This document shows, in pieces, positions 23,685-35,245 of a DNA stretch of 64,000 nucleotides. Source of the stretch: Mimachlamys varia (lineage: Eukaryota > Mollusca > Bivalvia > Pectinida > Pectinidae); assembly GCA_947623455.1 (NCBI GenBank), contig OX392540.1:7705432-7769431 (forward strand), in the 5' to 3' direction. Below the pieces are notes generated by a model. The model saw only the letters and a program-made list of their open reading frames with translations, did not search any database and was not told the DNA's origin. Within the stretch, counting starts at the first letter, position 1. Each line of letters begins with the position of its first letter. The translations under genes were made by a program, and so were the position numbers.

Positions 23685-24740
23685 CATTGGTCAATCTTTA
23701 ATTAAGTCAAATTTCATTGTTCCCATTGAAGTACTTAAAACAAGCTACAATTAAATCAATAGTGTAATAGTGGAAGCCATTCAACTGGCTTTAATCAAAC
23801 TGATTTCCTTGTGGAGCACATTCAACGAGCTTTAATTAAACTTTGTACTTAATTGAGTATATCTAACAAGCTTTAATCAACAATACTTACTAGTGGCGTA
23901 TATTCAACATGCTTTAAACAAACTAAGTCATCAGTAGAGTAAATTCAGAATGCTTCAAGTTAACTTAATCTCTAGTGGGGTAAAGGGGTTTACGCACCTA
24001 ACCCTTCTGCTTCTACATTAGTTTAGAAATTTCGGATTCCTACCTTTTGGCCCCTAGTATCACTGAAGAGTCATAGGAGGACGAAACAGCTGTCTGATGC
24101 AATTTAATTCATTTTTTTTCGGCATACTGTATCAATAACTAAATTTAAGAGGTGCAGCATATGTGTGTATTACGTCATCTTTGTGATAGGGAGTGGCAGA
24201 CTCTGCTGGTGGATTCGTTAGTCCCCGAGGTTTGCTGGAGCCTCCATAGCCACAGTTAATCTCATTTTAGTAGTGGCACGGTACATAATATACACATTTT
24301 CGTAGTACATTAATTGAAATTATACAGAACTAGTTTAATTTTACTTCTAAATTCATAAATTTAAGGGGTTTACGCACCTGATCCTTCTGCTTCTACATTC
24401 GTTTAGAAATTTTGGATTCCTACATTTTGGCCCCTAGCATCACTGAAGAGTCCTAGGAGGACGAAACAGCTGTCTGATGGAATTTAATTCATTTTTTTTC
24501 GGCATACTGTATCAATTACTAAATTTAAGAGGTACAGAATATGTGTGTATTACGTCATCTTCAACACACTTTAATTAAATTCTGTCTCGAGTGGATTACA
24601 TTCAGTACGTTTAATTCAGCTTATTTTTTAATTGAGAACATTCAACCCACCTAGTAAAGTTTAATCTTCAAGCTTCAATTCAACTTGTTTTCTTGTGGGA
24701 TAATATGTCAACGAGTTTTACTCAAACAACAGTCGTAGTT
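23685..24740. repeat. Diverged tandem array (about 55-bp units) interrupted by family Y
   Basis: Units of roughly 50-58 bp recur around ACATTCAACNNGCTTTAATTAAAC and TTNNTAGTGGGGTA in 23690-23985, and again in 24562-24740 (CTTCAACACACTTTAATTAA, CATTCAGTACGTTTAATTCA, TTCAATTCAACTTG). Two family Y copies sit inside, so the array pre-dates those insertions. Confidence 0.6.
23985..24561 (+). repeat. Dispersed repeat family Y, copies 2 and 3 in tandem
   Basis: Copy 2 covers about 23985-24181 and copy 3 about 24305-24561. Both run through GGGGTTTACGCACCT, TTCTGCTTCTACATT, ACGAAACAGCTGTCTGATG, CGGCATACTGTATCAAT and TATGTGTGTATTACGTCATC. Copy 3 also has the 5' extension TATACAGAACTAGTTTAATT that is shared with the copy at 28018. 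Between them is unrelated spacer containing GATTCGTTAGTCCCCGAGG. Confidence 0.8.
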
Positions 24741-25264
24741 CCTATCATGCTAAAGATTGATATCTAAGTATATGTGTATGAGAACGCATACTGTTAGTGA
24801 CCACTCGCTTTCCCTGTAAGTCCTATATTATTTCCTGTACAGAGTTTACACTTCCTGAAATCGACACGACGCTATTCCAATCACTTGATTTACAGAACTT
24901 ATCGGTGTTTTGCTGCATTTGGTGTTGAACACATTGTACCGAATGCAAAACTGATTTCACGTTGAAAAAAACACTGTTGATCAGCAACATTCTGAAGTGA
25001 ACTTTAGTGAAAAACGTCATCAGTTCAAGAAGTGTATTTACTATACCTTTCTGTTTTCCAAGGGAAATATCACTGGACTTTAACAGTTTTACCAAGCAGC
25101 TAATAATCGCTTTATTCAGCAAATTCTGTCTGAACGGCTTAAAACAACGCTATTTGTGATATTCCCAGAACTCTCGTTTGGCGGGTTCTACTTTCTGACG
25201 TGTTTTTTTTTGTATTTGAATTTTCATTTTGCGTTCGTAGATTTCGATTAAGTAATCTTCCAAG
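24741..25264. other. 5' flank of four-transmembrane gene A
   Basis: No coding exon seen. The last 70 bases (TTTTTTTTTGTATTTG and onward) probably include the 5' UTR, ending CAAG just before the ATG. No clear TATA box. Confidence 0.35.
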
Positions 25265-28200
25265 ATGTCTGACAACACCGCCAATAGGAGCATGTTCTAC
25301 TGTAGGATGGGAACAGGATTAGTTCTCACCGTTTTTACCTTGATTTTCCTCACAATAGCAGACATCGCAATAGCTGTGGCCTACCCGGATATTCTCCAAG
25401 ACAATGATACATGTAATGTATACCTTTCATGTTTCATAATGTGATGTAAATTTCGTTCGCACAGATACAACATATTTAGCAAATATTTTTTACATAGTTT
25501 CTATATATGAGCTACAGTGTAGTTTTGTGTTCGCCATCTATGTCTCGTTGGGAAATATTTTGTATCTTTTTGTGATATGGAGATGCGTTTTTGAGTACAT
25601 GTATGCTCATTAGTGTGCCTACATGTTGGGATTGCGAATGATGACTCGGTTCTCACTTTGAGGACTTGGTGTTTAAGTTGATGTGACCAAGACTTATATG
25701 GCGAGTTTTATATCCTATTTCACGCCCATCTAGCGCTAAAGTTTTTTTTGTATCAATACATAGTTAGCTGCTTCTGAATATAAATAAATAAAAAGCACAC
25801 TTGTATATCTACATACTTTGAGCAAAAATTACGTTGTGTATGGATTACATAACATATAAAATACGCACATGGACATTGGTATTTCCCTTGCTCGATCTAC
25901 AAATGTTATGTGAAACATGTTAAAACAAAGAAAGACTTATCCCCCATACTCAGAATGTTGTACATATATACAAAAGAAAATGAATCCGCAGTATACACAC
26001 AGAAAATATATATACACACATATCAATGTCAATATTTGTCACTCTACCGCATTGCCTTATATAGCCCTTACTAGTTCAATGGCATTCGCAGTTAGATATG
26101 CTTCCCCGAGTCATTAAACTTTTAACACGAGAAAGCACACTAATTTTTTTCTGTTTTGGAATTTTTGTTACTTCAATTTTTACTATTGCATCATCACATT
26201 TTCCGATTTTATACAAATGTGTCGAGATGCACATAAACCAGAAATATGAATGCAAATTCCCAATATATAAATCTAGATCTATGTCTGATTTAACTCCTTA
26301 GCTCAAGTCAGCCACATTTTACTTGATAGATAAAGGATAGTATTGATTATTGCTATGGAAAATCGTACAATATACTGTAAATCAGATTATTTTCTCGGTG
26401 ACTTCATTTCGTGTTTTCATATGAAACGACTATTTCGCGATAACTACGGTCATCAATCATATGTACAACACAGTACAGTATTCCTACAGTTGCAAACCTC
26501 TGATTGAATATTATTTTGCGGTGATCAATTTTCGCTAATTTCAATCGCACGCGAAAATTAGTTTGGTTACAGTAATATGGTGAAGGCTCCTTCACGTATG
26601 ACACAAGCAAACATTTCTAACATTCCCGTAAGATTTTCGTAAAAACAAACGATTTGTTTGTGCTAAAAACGTGTTTTGGTCATTCGACACATTACTAGGT
26701 AAATCTGGTCAAGCCATTTTATAACGTTGTTGGGCCTATCAAATCAATATGGACAAATCTGGAAAAAATAATCTCTTGAACAGAAGTGACAACACTAAAG
26801 GATTTTTTTAAAATATACATTTTCTGAAATTCCAGATGGCCATTTATAGATCCAAAAATCAGATAATCATTTATCTATGATCATTTATGTAACTATCTTA
26901 AAACCTCCTTATGACATAACAAACTCCAAATATTAAGATTTACTAAAAGCAGGTATTCAGTTAAATTTGTTGCACGTACAGTTATACAACATTATTCAGT
27001 TAAAGGAGTATGTCAATCGGCGTTGTGTGCCCTTATGAATATTAAAAAGATGCACATTAAACCTTTATAGTAAAATTACACTACAGAACGTTAAAAATTG
27101 AGGAAAAAAGATAATAGTACGTGTTTTCTTTAAAAATTATTGAAAAATATTTTTTCTTTGAAAAATATTCCAAAAATTGTTTTCTTCCTGATTAATAAAA
27201 ATAATCAGAGATTACCAAAGCGTCAACAAAATCATAATCCGAACTCAAAACCGATTGAACTAGAGGCACAATAGGAACAAAGGAAAGATATACATGGATA
27301 CTCTCGTAAAAGCACACGAGAATAATACCAGGTGTTCCGGAAGAGTAAGCGTCTTCTGCTTCATCGACGACACCCGCCATGTAAATCTTGGTCACATCAG
27401 ATTAAGCACCAGTCCTCAAAATGAGAACCGCGTCATCATAGTCAACCCCAACATGAATGTTATTCATTCACACTTCAGTGTACTTCGTTATAACCTATAT
27501 GCGCAGAGACAAATTAAAGTTAAACGACACAGGTTATATTCCAAACCGTTGTGAGTGAGAATGATGCCTTGTGATTAGTTCTCACTTTGAGGACGTGACA
27601 TTTACATGAAAGTGATCTGCATTTACCTAGCGGGTGTCTTCGATCAAACATAAAACGCTTACTTGTCCGAAACACATGGTCTTCTCAGTATTCTCTGGTT
27701 AGTTTTTCTCTATGTTTTTTTCTCTTTAATTTCAGCGTGTGCATTAAAGGCGGCCTATTCGATGTTCATTATAACTACGATAGGACAGTTTGTGATGGGA
27801 GTGTTTGATGCCTTACTAGTGTATACTACCATACAGACTAATGTCTCCTGTCATTGTGTGTGCTATCATATGAAAGTCATCACGCATTTTACGTCATGTA
27901 AGTGGTATTATGTTATAGCTATTAACCGGTAATGATTGTCGTTGCAAAGTTTTCTGTTGGTAACAGTATTTCTTTAAATCAGCATCAATATTTTCTTTTC
28001 TTTTTCATCTTATTTGAAATTATACAGAACTACTTTAATTCTACTTCTAAATTCATAAAATAAAAAGGTTTTTACGCATCTGATATTTCTGCTTCTACAT
28101 TAGTTTAGAAAGTTTGGATTCCTACCTTTTGGCCCCTAGCATCACTGAATAGTCCTAGGAGGACAGCTGTATGATGCAGTTTCATTTATTTTTTCGGCAT

Positions 28201-28593
28201 ACTGTATCTATTACTTAATTCAAAAGATGCAACATATGTGTATATTACATCACCTTTAAAGGGTATTTACAGGTCTTAATTGCCCTAGTGGGGTCATTAT
28301 TTTATAGCAATTTAAGGGGGAAAAACCCCTTCAGAAATGTTAAACCGATTATAACTACCATTTTGTTTACAGGTGGATTAGTGTTCATGGGAACTATGAT
28401 ATACGGAATCAAGGATCCTGATAAGGTCGGTTATTCATTCTGGATGGCTCTAATAGCCGGGTTTTTCGCCCTGATGAACGCCCTCATGTGGCTCCTTACC
28501 CAGCAGACCAAACGTTTCCTGAAGGACGCGGGAGTCAACGTTAAAAATCTAGAGGCGGGTAAAAAGGCCGACGGATCTAATTTTGAACAATAA
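25265..28593 (+). CDS. Four-transmembrane protein, gene A (three exons)
   Basis: Exons 25265-25412, 27736-27897 and 28373-28593 join to 176 codons; both introns are phase 1 with GT-AG ends. The family is unknown to me. Hydrophobic helices lie at about residues 17-40 (VLTVFTLIFLTIADIAIAV), 53-82, 97-116 and 124-145. The tail of about 30 residues is charged and cytoplasmic-looking (TKRFLKDAGVNVKNLEAGKK). The stretch after helix 2 holds NVSCHCVCYH, with an N-glycosylation sequon and three close cysteines. Topology is like claudin/PMP22 proteins, but the first loop is only about a dozen residues and the claudin W-GLW-C-C motif is absent, so I do not assign it there. Gene B, 10 kb downstream, is its paralogue with identical exon phases; exon 3 is almost unchanged. 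Intron 1 holds family X copies and intron 2 a family Y copy. Confidence 0.85.
25595..25705 (+). repeat. Family X 5' fragment in intron 1 of gene A
   Basis: GCTCATTAGTGTGCCTACAT, GATGACTCGGTTCTCACTTT, GAGGACTTGGTG and GATGTGACCAAGACTTATAT match the first 110 bases of the family. The rest is missing. Confidence 0.65.
25706..27185. other. Intron 1 of gene A, unique part
   Basis: AT-rich intronic sequence. A 66-codon and a 67-codon frame at 25917-26301 have no recognisable motif. Nothing else seen. Confidence 0.45.
27195..27485 (-). repeat. Dispersed repeat family X, copy 5 (antisense in intron 1)
   Basis: The minus strand reads ATGGCGGGTGTCGTCGATGA, TTCCGGAACACCTGGTATTA and CCTCTAGTTCAATCGGTTTT. 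It contains the AGVVDEAEDAYSSGTPG frame. It is inserted opposite to the transcription of gene A. Confidence 0.8.
27560..27720 (+). repeat. Dispersed repeat family X, copy 6, next to exon 2 of gene A
   Basis: GTTCTCACTTTGAGGACGTG, GCGGGTGTCTTCGATCAAAC and CTTACTTGTCCGAAACACAT lead straight into the polypyrimidine tract and AG acceptor at 27735. The matching place in gene B (37310-37400) has the same sequence, so this insertion is older than the gene duplication. Confidence 0.7.
28018..28256 (+). repeat. Dispersed repeat family Y, copy 4, in intron 2 of gene A
   Basis: Begins with TATACAGAACTACTTTAATT, then GCTTCTACATTAGTTTAG, GGCCCCTAGCATCACTGAAT and CGGCATACTGTATCTATTAC. A short deletion removes the ACGAAA of the core. 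Gene B intron 2 lacks it. Confidence 0.75.
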
Positions 28594-29690
28594 AGAAACT
28601 GAGGACTGCATTTTGTGATGCTCAATATAACCATTATAAACATTTGGTCAGCTAGAGTCAGACCACATCTTACTAAAATGCTTTGCTATGTCTCAGTCGA
28701 AAAACTCCATGGAAACCATGAAACTGGACTAATGGAATTGATCTACAACTTAATTAAAGTATTTGATAGATGAACTGGTCTAATTAGTTGAAAGATGTAA
28801 GGTATAGACATGTTTTGACGAAACTACGCTTTTATATATTTTTCAATATTACGTACCTTTTAAAATACGTGGAGGGAAATCATTCTAACATAGTTTTTGG
28901 TGCCAAAAGACCATATAGCATCACGCTACCCAAATCGGTACCCGGTCAAAAAAAGGGTCTAGAAGTTCTTTAACATTGAAGGTGGGGGTCAATATTTTGC
29001 CTCCACTTCGATTTCATAAAAAGATGTCTCAAAATAAACCATGACTGTTATTCATTATTACTTCTGAAAGTCGTAATGGTTCTCCTTGCAAAACACCAGG
29101 TTGAATGGCTGATATCCTCACAAAAATACAGATAATTGTTACATGTATATTTGAAAATAATTTATGACAGTATACATTGTAAACTTTGATTTCAAATATG
29201 TCTGATAATATATATAAATAAAGTGTACTTATATTTCTGATTAGAAAAACAAAACAAAAAACAAAAACACGCAAAATGTTCAAAATATTTCAGATATAAC
29301 CAACTGTGTAACTTGTCTATATATAGCTACAAAAGTAGTGTATATTTTATACCTCTTTTTCCACTCTATATACATAATCATTTTTATATAATATCAAAAC
29401 CGATTAATCATTTTTGCCCGTAGATGACTAATGATTTTTTTTCACATTATCATGGATATTTGACCGTCATTGTTATATCTAACAGTGTACCAAGGCATAT
29501 CAGATATATTTTACGAGTGTGGCTGTTGTTTTGATTTTTTGCACGAATGCCCATCTTCCATTCACATGAATTACGTACTTTACACTTATCAAGGCCCAGG
29601 AACCCCTTTTTACAAAGAAATACAAATTAAAGCAAAAGTGGTAAAATCAAAAGTGTGAAGTGACGATTTTACCGGTTGTTAAGTTTGTTT
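28594..29690. other. 3' UTR and flank of gene A
   Basis: An AATAAA at 29033-29038, about 440 bp past the stop, is a plausible poly(A) signal; gene B has one at a nearly equal distance (38791). The rest is AT-rich without visible features. Confidence 0.4.
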
Positions 29691-29893
29691 CAATTTCTGC
29701 ATTTGAAAGATATTACTAGTAACCAGCTTTGAAGTAGACATACACTTTTAAGAACTACGTAATACATTTTTACAAAAATAAGAATGCTATCAATTTCTAC
29801 ATTTGAAAGATATTACTGGTAACCAGCTTTTAAGTAAACATACTCGTTTAAGAACTACGTAATAAATTTTCACAAAAATAAGAATGCTATCAT
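29691..29893. repeat. 100-bp tandem duplication, two copies
   Basis: Copies begin at 29691 and 29791 with CAATTTCTGCATTTGAAAG and CAATTTCTACATTTGAAAG. Both continue through TATTACTRGTAACCAGCTTT to AAATAAGAATGCTATCA with few differences. Confidence 0.9.
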
Positions 29894-29999
29894 TAGTGAT
29901 GAAATTACCATACTTTGATGCCTAAATTTCCAATAAAAGAATATCCTTCTTCTTATTTAATAGAATGTAATTTGGCTACAAACCAACCATTGGAATATG

Positions 30000-30320
30000 T
30001 TTATAATAATAATAATAATAATAATAATAGACTTTATTTAAAATTCGATAACACATTGAGTCAGAGACTCGTCTCACATGTGGTCGACATCAAATTTACA
30101 ATATTTACAGCATACATAATAAATATAATAGTAGTACATGTTACATAAGTAGAGCAAGTAGTGTATCACAGATAAGAAAATAGTATCACAGATTTGATCA
30201 AAATCTTAATACATGTTTGACATGGTTTCATTGTAATTATGTCCTGTCGCAGGAATTGTATTACATCAACTTTGACACCGAGACAGGTGCTAGTCAATGA
30301 TCTATCATAATCATCAAGGA
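30000..30320 (-). mobile_element. Probable LINE 3' end with TTA microsatellite tail
   Basis: An ATA/TAA microsatellite at 30003-30030 is followed by GACTTTATTTAAAATTCGAT. On the minus strand this reads as a transcript end, AAATAAAGTC then repeated TATTAT. That arrangement is common at 3' ends of CR1/L2-like LINEs with microsatellite tails. No coding part is preserved; the left boundary is a guess. Confidence 0.4.
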
Positions 30321-30524
30321 ATTGTTTATCAAACTAACTTTCCCTGATTTGAGTTTCCTATATCTAAGCCTTTTAGTAGTTACCATAATTTGAAAATCCA
30401 AGCGAGGGCCGACACTAATGTTAAATCTCTATAGGCTTTGTCCATCCCTTTTTGTATGGGTATGTTCTGCTGATGATAGCATAAAGAAATGTTGATCTGT
30501 AATTCCATTTAGTAGTTTTGTGTT

Positions 30525-30715
30525 CAAACACGCCCAAAAACTGAGCAAACCAAACCAGTCCAAAAAACTCAGCTAAACAAACCAGCCAAATATTGAGCTA
30601 ACCAAACCAGTCAAAAAACTGAGCTTAACAAACCAGCCAAAAAACTGCGCTAAACAAACCAGCCAAAAAAACTGATCTAAACAAATCAGTACAAAATATT
30701 AACAAAGCAAATCAC
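30525..30715. repeat. Tandem repeat, unit about 27 bp, about seven copies
   Basis: Imperfect units of AAAAAACTGAGCTAAACAAA followed by CCAGCC. Unit length varies by one to three bases. Confidence 0.85.
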
Positions 30716-30784
30716 TGCTAAATCCGAAAAACACAATGTAAATTATTCAAACTTTATTAAAACAATGGTTATGGTAAATGTTTG

Positions 30785-30975
30785 AGTGGCTGGATGAGCC
30801 AGCGGATAGCTCATGATAAATTGCCTTTCATGATCAGCCAGTCGATCGGGCTTGGTGCCCCTATCAGACGCCTAAAGGTATGGGGCCAACTGTCCGACCT
30901 CGTGGGTTTTCCTCTGTCAATAAGGCCGTCTTCGCGCGTATATTCGGGCCAACAAACATGACTTATTATTTAAGT
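30785..30975 (+). mobile_element. SINE-like element with degraded tRNA head
   Basis: GTGGCTGGATGAGCCAGCGG and ATAGCTCATGATAAATTGCC resemble an A-box region; CAGTCGATCGGGCTTGG stands where a B-box would be. The downstream GACCTCGTGGGTTTTCCTCT and CGTATATTCGGGCCAACAAA resemble the body and end of the SINEs at 17225 and 41540. Degraded, so moderate confidence. Confidence 0.5.
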
Positions 30976-32955
30976 TAAAATAACTTGTTTCGTAATTGTA
31001 ATAAAATTAATAAGTTTATATATCTATACGTTTTGTTTTTGTTATGTACAATTGTGAAGTACACGGCTTAGGTTTAGTAAATGTTTGCATTAACATTGTT
31101 TTCTGTATGTAAAAACAGGATAATATAGATGGTTAAATGTAGTAAAAAATCCATAATGAACTTGTGATGGTTATAAATATTTAGAAAATATAATGAGAGC
31201 GAATCTCTAGAATGGTAACTTATGCGAGCGTGCACAGAGTTGTTTCCCCTTGTTGCTTCCCTTTGCCTTTCATTTTTTTCGTCCGGGAGTAACCCCCCAG
31301 TGGGGAAACCGAAAAGAAGACACGCAATTACGTTACGTCACACTCGGCCTTCATCGGTCAATTCCGGAATATTAAAGCTAACCGTAATATATTTAAGCTT
31401 TTGTGTCTGTTGAATTAATCTCTGTCGTTGTCTCGGTCGACTTGGCAACTTTGAATTATAGAGATTGTATATCTTTCTGAACGCTCGTTCGAGGCCTGCC
31501 TTTGTCAAATTAATAAAAATATAAAGAAACAAACCTGGCGTTTTCACTTGCTTCATCAATTATTTTATTTTTGCAAGTGAAAGCACTTATGAATCTGGGT
31601 TTGTTTATTTTTTTTCAATGCTTAAATGTATAAATAATTAGTTGAACTTCATAATAAAACAACAAAGTTTGATACAATCGGAAAATGCACTTTTGGAAAT
31701 TAAAACACGTATTCGGTGATATGATGTAAGAGTTTGAGTATTGAAAATGGCGAAAACAAGTTTAAAAATCTCACACCGAATTTACTCAGTTTAAACTTTT
31801 CCCGGGAATAAACCAAAATGGGTTGTCTCTGTACAGAACCGTAAAAGTTTCCTGATAAAAGATCTGTATTTCCAAATATTACTGGAAAAATTGTCAAAAC
31901 TTTATCAATTGTGGGAGCGTAATGTCACAAGTATGAAGTCGAAGAATAACTGGAATGTTATTTAGAAGCATCAAGTTGAAGTAACAATCAAAAGGAAACG
32001 AATATAATTGACATAAATCATATTATTGTTTGCTGAAACCAAATATGTATAGATAGTGTTTTAAAACGGACACAAACATTTGTTGAAGGATTGTCTTGTC
32101 ATCGTGTTTCAATCAAAGTATTTCCTCTTCAGGAGACGTACACATGTTATAAATGAGGAAATGTTTATTTATACTAATTTTTGTTTATATTGTATTTTAT
32201 TTATACAGATATTTGTTTATATTTAGTATTTATTCATTTGTCTAATAATCCATATTGTTTATCCTCTCATTGTATAAAACTTTTATAACAGATGCAAAGT
32301 GATTTTTGAAGTGTATGCGATTTGATTAAAACTCATATATTTGTGTTATATTACCTAGTCTTTGTTATGTTTGGATATACATATTGGGGATTAATAGCGG
32401 TGAATCAGTGATTTGTTTACAGTTGCTAAGCATCAGTTATTATATTGCTATAAGTATATATTGTATACTTATATGTTAAGCAGTGGTATATAAAAATGTA
32501 AAAGTGTGTTAAAACACTCGTGATTTGTTGATTGGCTATATCTTCCCATATGATGATAAGCCGAAAAGAAAAATATTTACTATTGAATACTACCTCAGAT
32601 TGTATGTTACAAAGCAGATAATTTAATCTTGATTGAAACAAACATTTCCATTTGCTTAAAAAAATATTTTATCAGCCCATAACGTAAAAAATGACGTCGC
32701 CGTTTATAGCGTCGCTTTTGATTGGCTGATGCAGCAGCGTGATAATTTGTAAGAGAAAAGAGTCCATCAATAAAGTGATGATTTGCAGGGTATATATTAA
32801 ATTATAAGGATTAACTTGAATCTATTTTTATATTATGGTGTTATAGCACAAAAAACGGAGTGCATTCTCATCATAAGGACCGATATTAAGAGGCGACTAA
32901 ATTTGAGATCATATCTGTTTCATACTTTACAAATAAAGTTCTCCTTCCTTTTGTC
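30976..32955. other. Gene-poor stretch with one CpG-containing patch
   Basis: Mostly AT-rich. At 31215-31440 the base composition is more balanced, with GGGGAAACC, a CRE-like TTACGTCAC and a short plus-strand frame (31222-31413). This could be an unassigned promoter or first exon, but no coding exon can be supported. No other repeats recognised. Confidence 0.35.
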
Positions 32956-32959
32956 TCCC

Positions 32960-33335
32960 TTGACACTACCTCACTTTTGGCCTTCAGTTGAGCGTTCGCC
33001 CCTGTGAGGAAGGCTTTTTTGTTATGTCTCTTGGCCAAGACATACCGACGTTCTTAACAATGGTACACAATTCACCCATTGTCAGTATAATGTAACGTCG
33101 TGTGGGTGTTCTGCTTAGGGCCTTCGGTAGATTACTTCAGTGGGGTAGCACTTTAAATCAACAACAATTCGCAATACTATCGCAAGGAGGCTTACTCAAA
33201 CATACTGCAGCTTTACAGATGCACACGTATTCGATACACACACTCACATACAATGTACAATTGTATCATACAGTTGGAGGACGTCTTTAAATGACAGTTG
33301 CGGTTGATAGGACGTAAACAAATAAAACAACAAAT
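32960..33335 (+). mobile_element. tRNA-derived SINE of a second type
   Basis: A tRNA-like head (GGCCTTCAGTTGAGCGTTCG then CCCCTGTGAGGAAGG) is followed by TGTCTCTTGGCCAAGACATA. A middle block GGGCCTTCGGTAGATTACTT has AGTGGGGTAGCAC, and the tail reads TTAAATGACAGTTGCGGTTG then ATAGGACGTAAAC. This order is familiar to me from bivalve SINEs ending in 'taataggacgttaaa'; the assignment rests on recall. Confidence 0.55.
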
Positions 33336-33861
33336 CATGCATGTCCTACGTTATGAACATACATATATAATTGCATGACAAGAACTAAGCTTATTCCTTG
33401 TTTGAGTGATGTCGCTTTTAATCAAAATATATTCTAAATGATAATAACAATAATGAAATATGTTTCTCTGTTAATACAGTACATCAATATTATGATATAC
33501 TAGAGAGATGTTTAAGATAATCACCGAGGAATTGTTAATCATTCTCCGGTACATATGACGTACCATGACTTAACTCTAATAGATAATTGTTCTTCATTTG
33601 CCACTTAGCATTATATGTCTAATCAAAGATGGCAATTATATGGCTGATCAAAGATGGAAAATCATATGAAAACTTGATACCTGTTAAATCAGTGAGTGTA
33701 CAAAACACTTAAGCATTGAACAGTTTCCAGATAGAGTATACAGTCGATATGAATAAAAATTTGGGTGACAGGTAAATAGAATGTCGCCCATGTCTATTTC
33801 TTCAGGATATAGTCGTTAAATATTCTCCCTTTTCCGTGTGTGCTTCTTTACTTGAAGAGCC
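33336..33861. other. Non-coding spacer
   Basis: AT-rich; no features recognised. Confidence 0.4.
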
Positions 33862-34108
33862 TGACTTAAATCAACGTCATCCGAGCTATTGACTCAAAGC
33901 CAATGTACATGTTTTCTGAGGCGGAGTGCAAAGCGTTGACGTACCGTAGTCCAATATGGCGCCAGACATGACGTCATAATAGACTTATTTAAATCAATGT
34001 CATCTAAGCGATTGATTCAAAGCCATTATACATGTTATCTGAGGCGGAGTGCAAAGCTTTGATATAACATAGTCCTACATGGCGTCAGAAATAATGTCAT
34101 GTGATGCA
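33862..34108. repeat. 122-bp tandem duplication with TGACGTCA-type sites
   Basis: Two copies, starting near 33862 and 33985. Both have TTAAATCAAYGTCATC, CAAAGCCAWTRTACATGTT, TCTGAGGCGGAGTGCAAAGC and then TAGTCCWAYATGGCG. The first copy keeps ATGGCGCC and TGACGTCATAA; the second has changes in both. Confidence 0.85.
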
Positions 34109-34244
34109 AATTGTAATATACAATGTGATATACTACAATTTGGCTTACTAATGATATATAGGTGAATGCAACACATAATGTAAATATACGAGAATAATGC
34201 AATCAGATACAGTAATACTTAATAATTTATTCAAATAATGAATT

Positions 34245-34318
34245 GGAATGCACCATATAGCTGTTTCGTATTTCTATGACTTGTCAATGATGCTGGGGCA
34301 AGAACCTAGAACCAAACC
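34245..34318 (-). repeat. Dispersed repeat family Y, fragment
   Basis: On the minus strand CCCCAGCATCATTGACAAGT and ACGAAACAGCTATATGGTG correspond to the Y core. Only about 70 bases remain. Confidence 0.5.
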
Positions 34319-35245
34319 TGCGCAAAACTATATAGGGAGGTACACTAGCCTTTTTTTTCGATAAATATATTTACTTTCAATTAGAGCTGTATTGAACAAT
34401 TCAGTTGAAATGTGGTAAAAAAGTGAATTTCACAATAAAACTTTGTATGAATTTCTCTGGAAATTAATTTGACTTTCATTTTAGTTGTTTAAATGATAAT
34501 TGCATTATATGAGCTTCACATGAATTTCATGTGCATTTATATTTGTTTTTTTTTCATGAAATAATTCTTGAGAATTTCATGTTAAAAAAATGGGAAATTT
34601 ACGTTTTTCTTGCGAAGTTTTTTTCACGTGAAATTCACGTAAATAAACATTAGCTGTAAAGTGCCCTGGTAAAATGTTTTCCACTTTTAACTTTAAATAT
34701 CAGGTTGACAGAGTTTACACAGTTATAGATACAGACGTTGCTCTGGATTGTGTTAACTCAACATATATACTTAGCTGATAGATTAAATCCAGAAAGTATG
34801 GATTTTATGCTCTACGACTTCCGATATTATTTCCTTTGATTAGTATGTTTCCTGTGCTGTATCTATATATTCACTAACATACTGTACTGTCAAAGGTATA
34901 CTGTACACACAGTATTTTAACGTTAAACTCACAAGAAATATAACAAGATTATAAAAAAATCTATTGTTTAGAATTATTTTGAACAGTAATATTGTGGAAA
35001 TTATTTAGTAAAATCTGTACAGTATACGATATTTTGCTGCAGTTTTGGGAATATACATAATTATTGGATAATCACCGGATCGGCAAACAGTAGTTTTCCG
35101 CAGTCATTGTTGTAGGAAGTTAAACGATCCGTGGAAGGCTTTCAGATAATTTCCGAACTGTGGAGACCTGTGGAGCTTTTAATTTTCAGTGACTTTCCTG
35201 CCGTTTGATTTCTTTTCTATTTTGGAGATTTTGTAATAAACCAAG
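34319..35245. other. 5' flank of four-transmembrane gene B
   Basis: AT-rich. Several short repeats of TTTCATGTGAATTTCA type (34500-34640) form a small diverged cluster. The 5' UTR probably occupies the last 100 or so bases, ending CCAAG at the ATG. No TATA box is clear. Confidence 0.35.
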
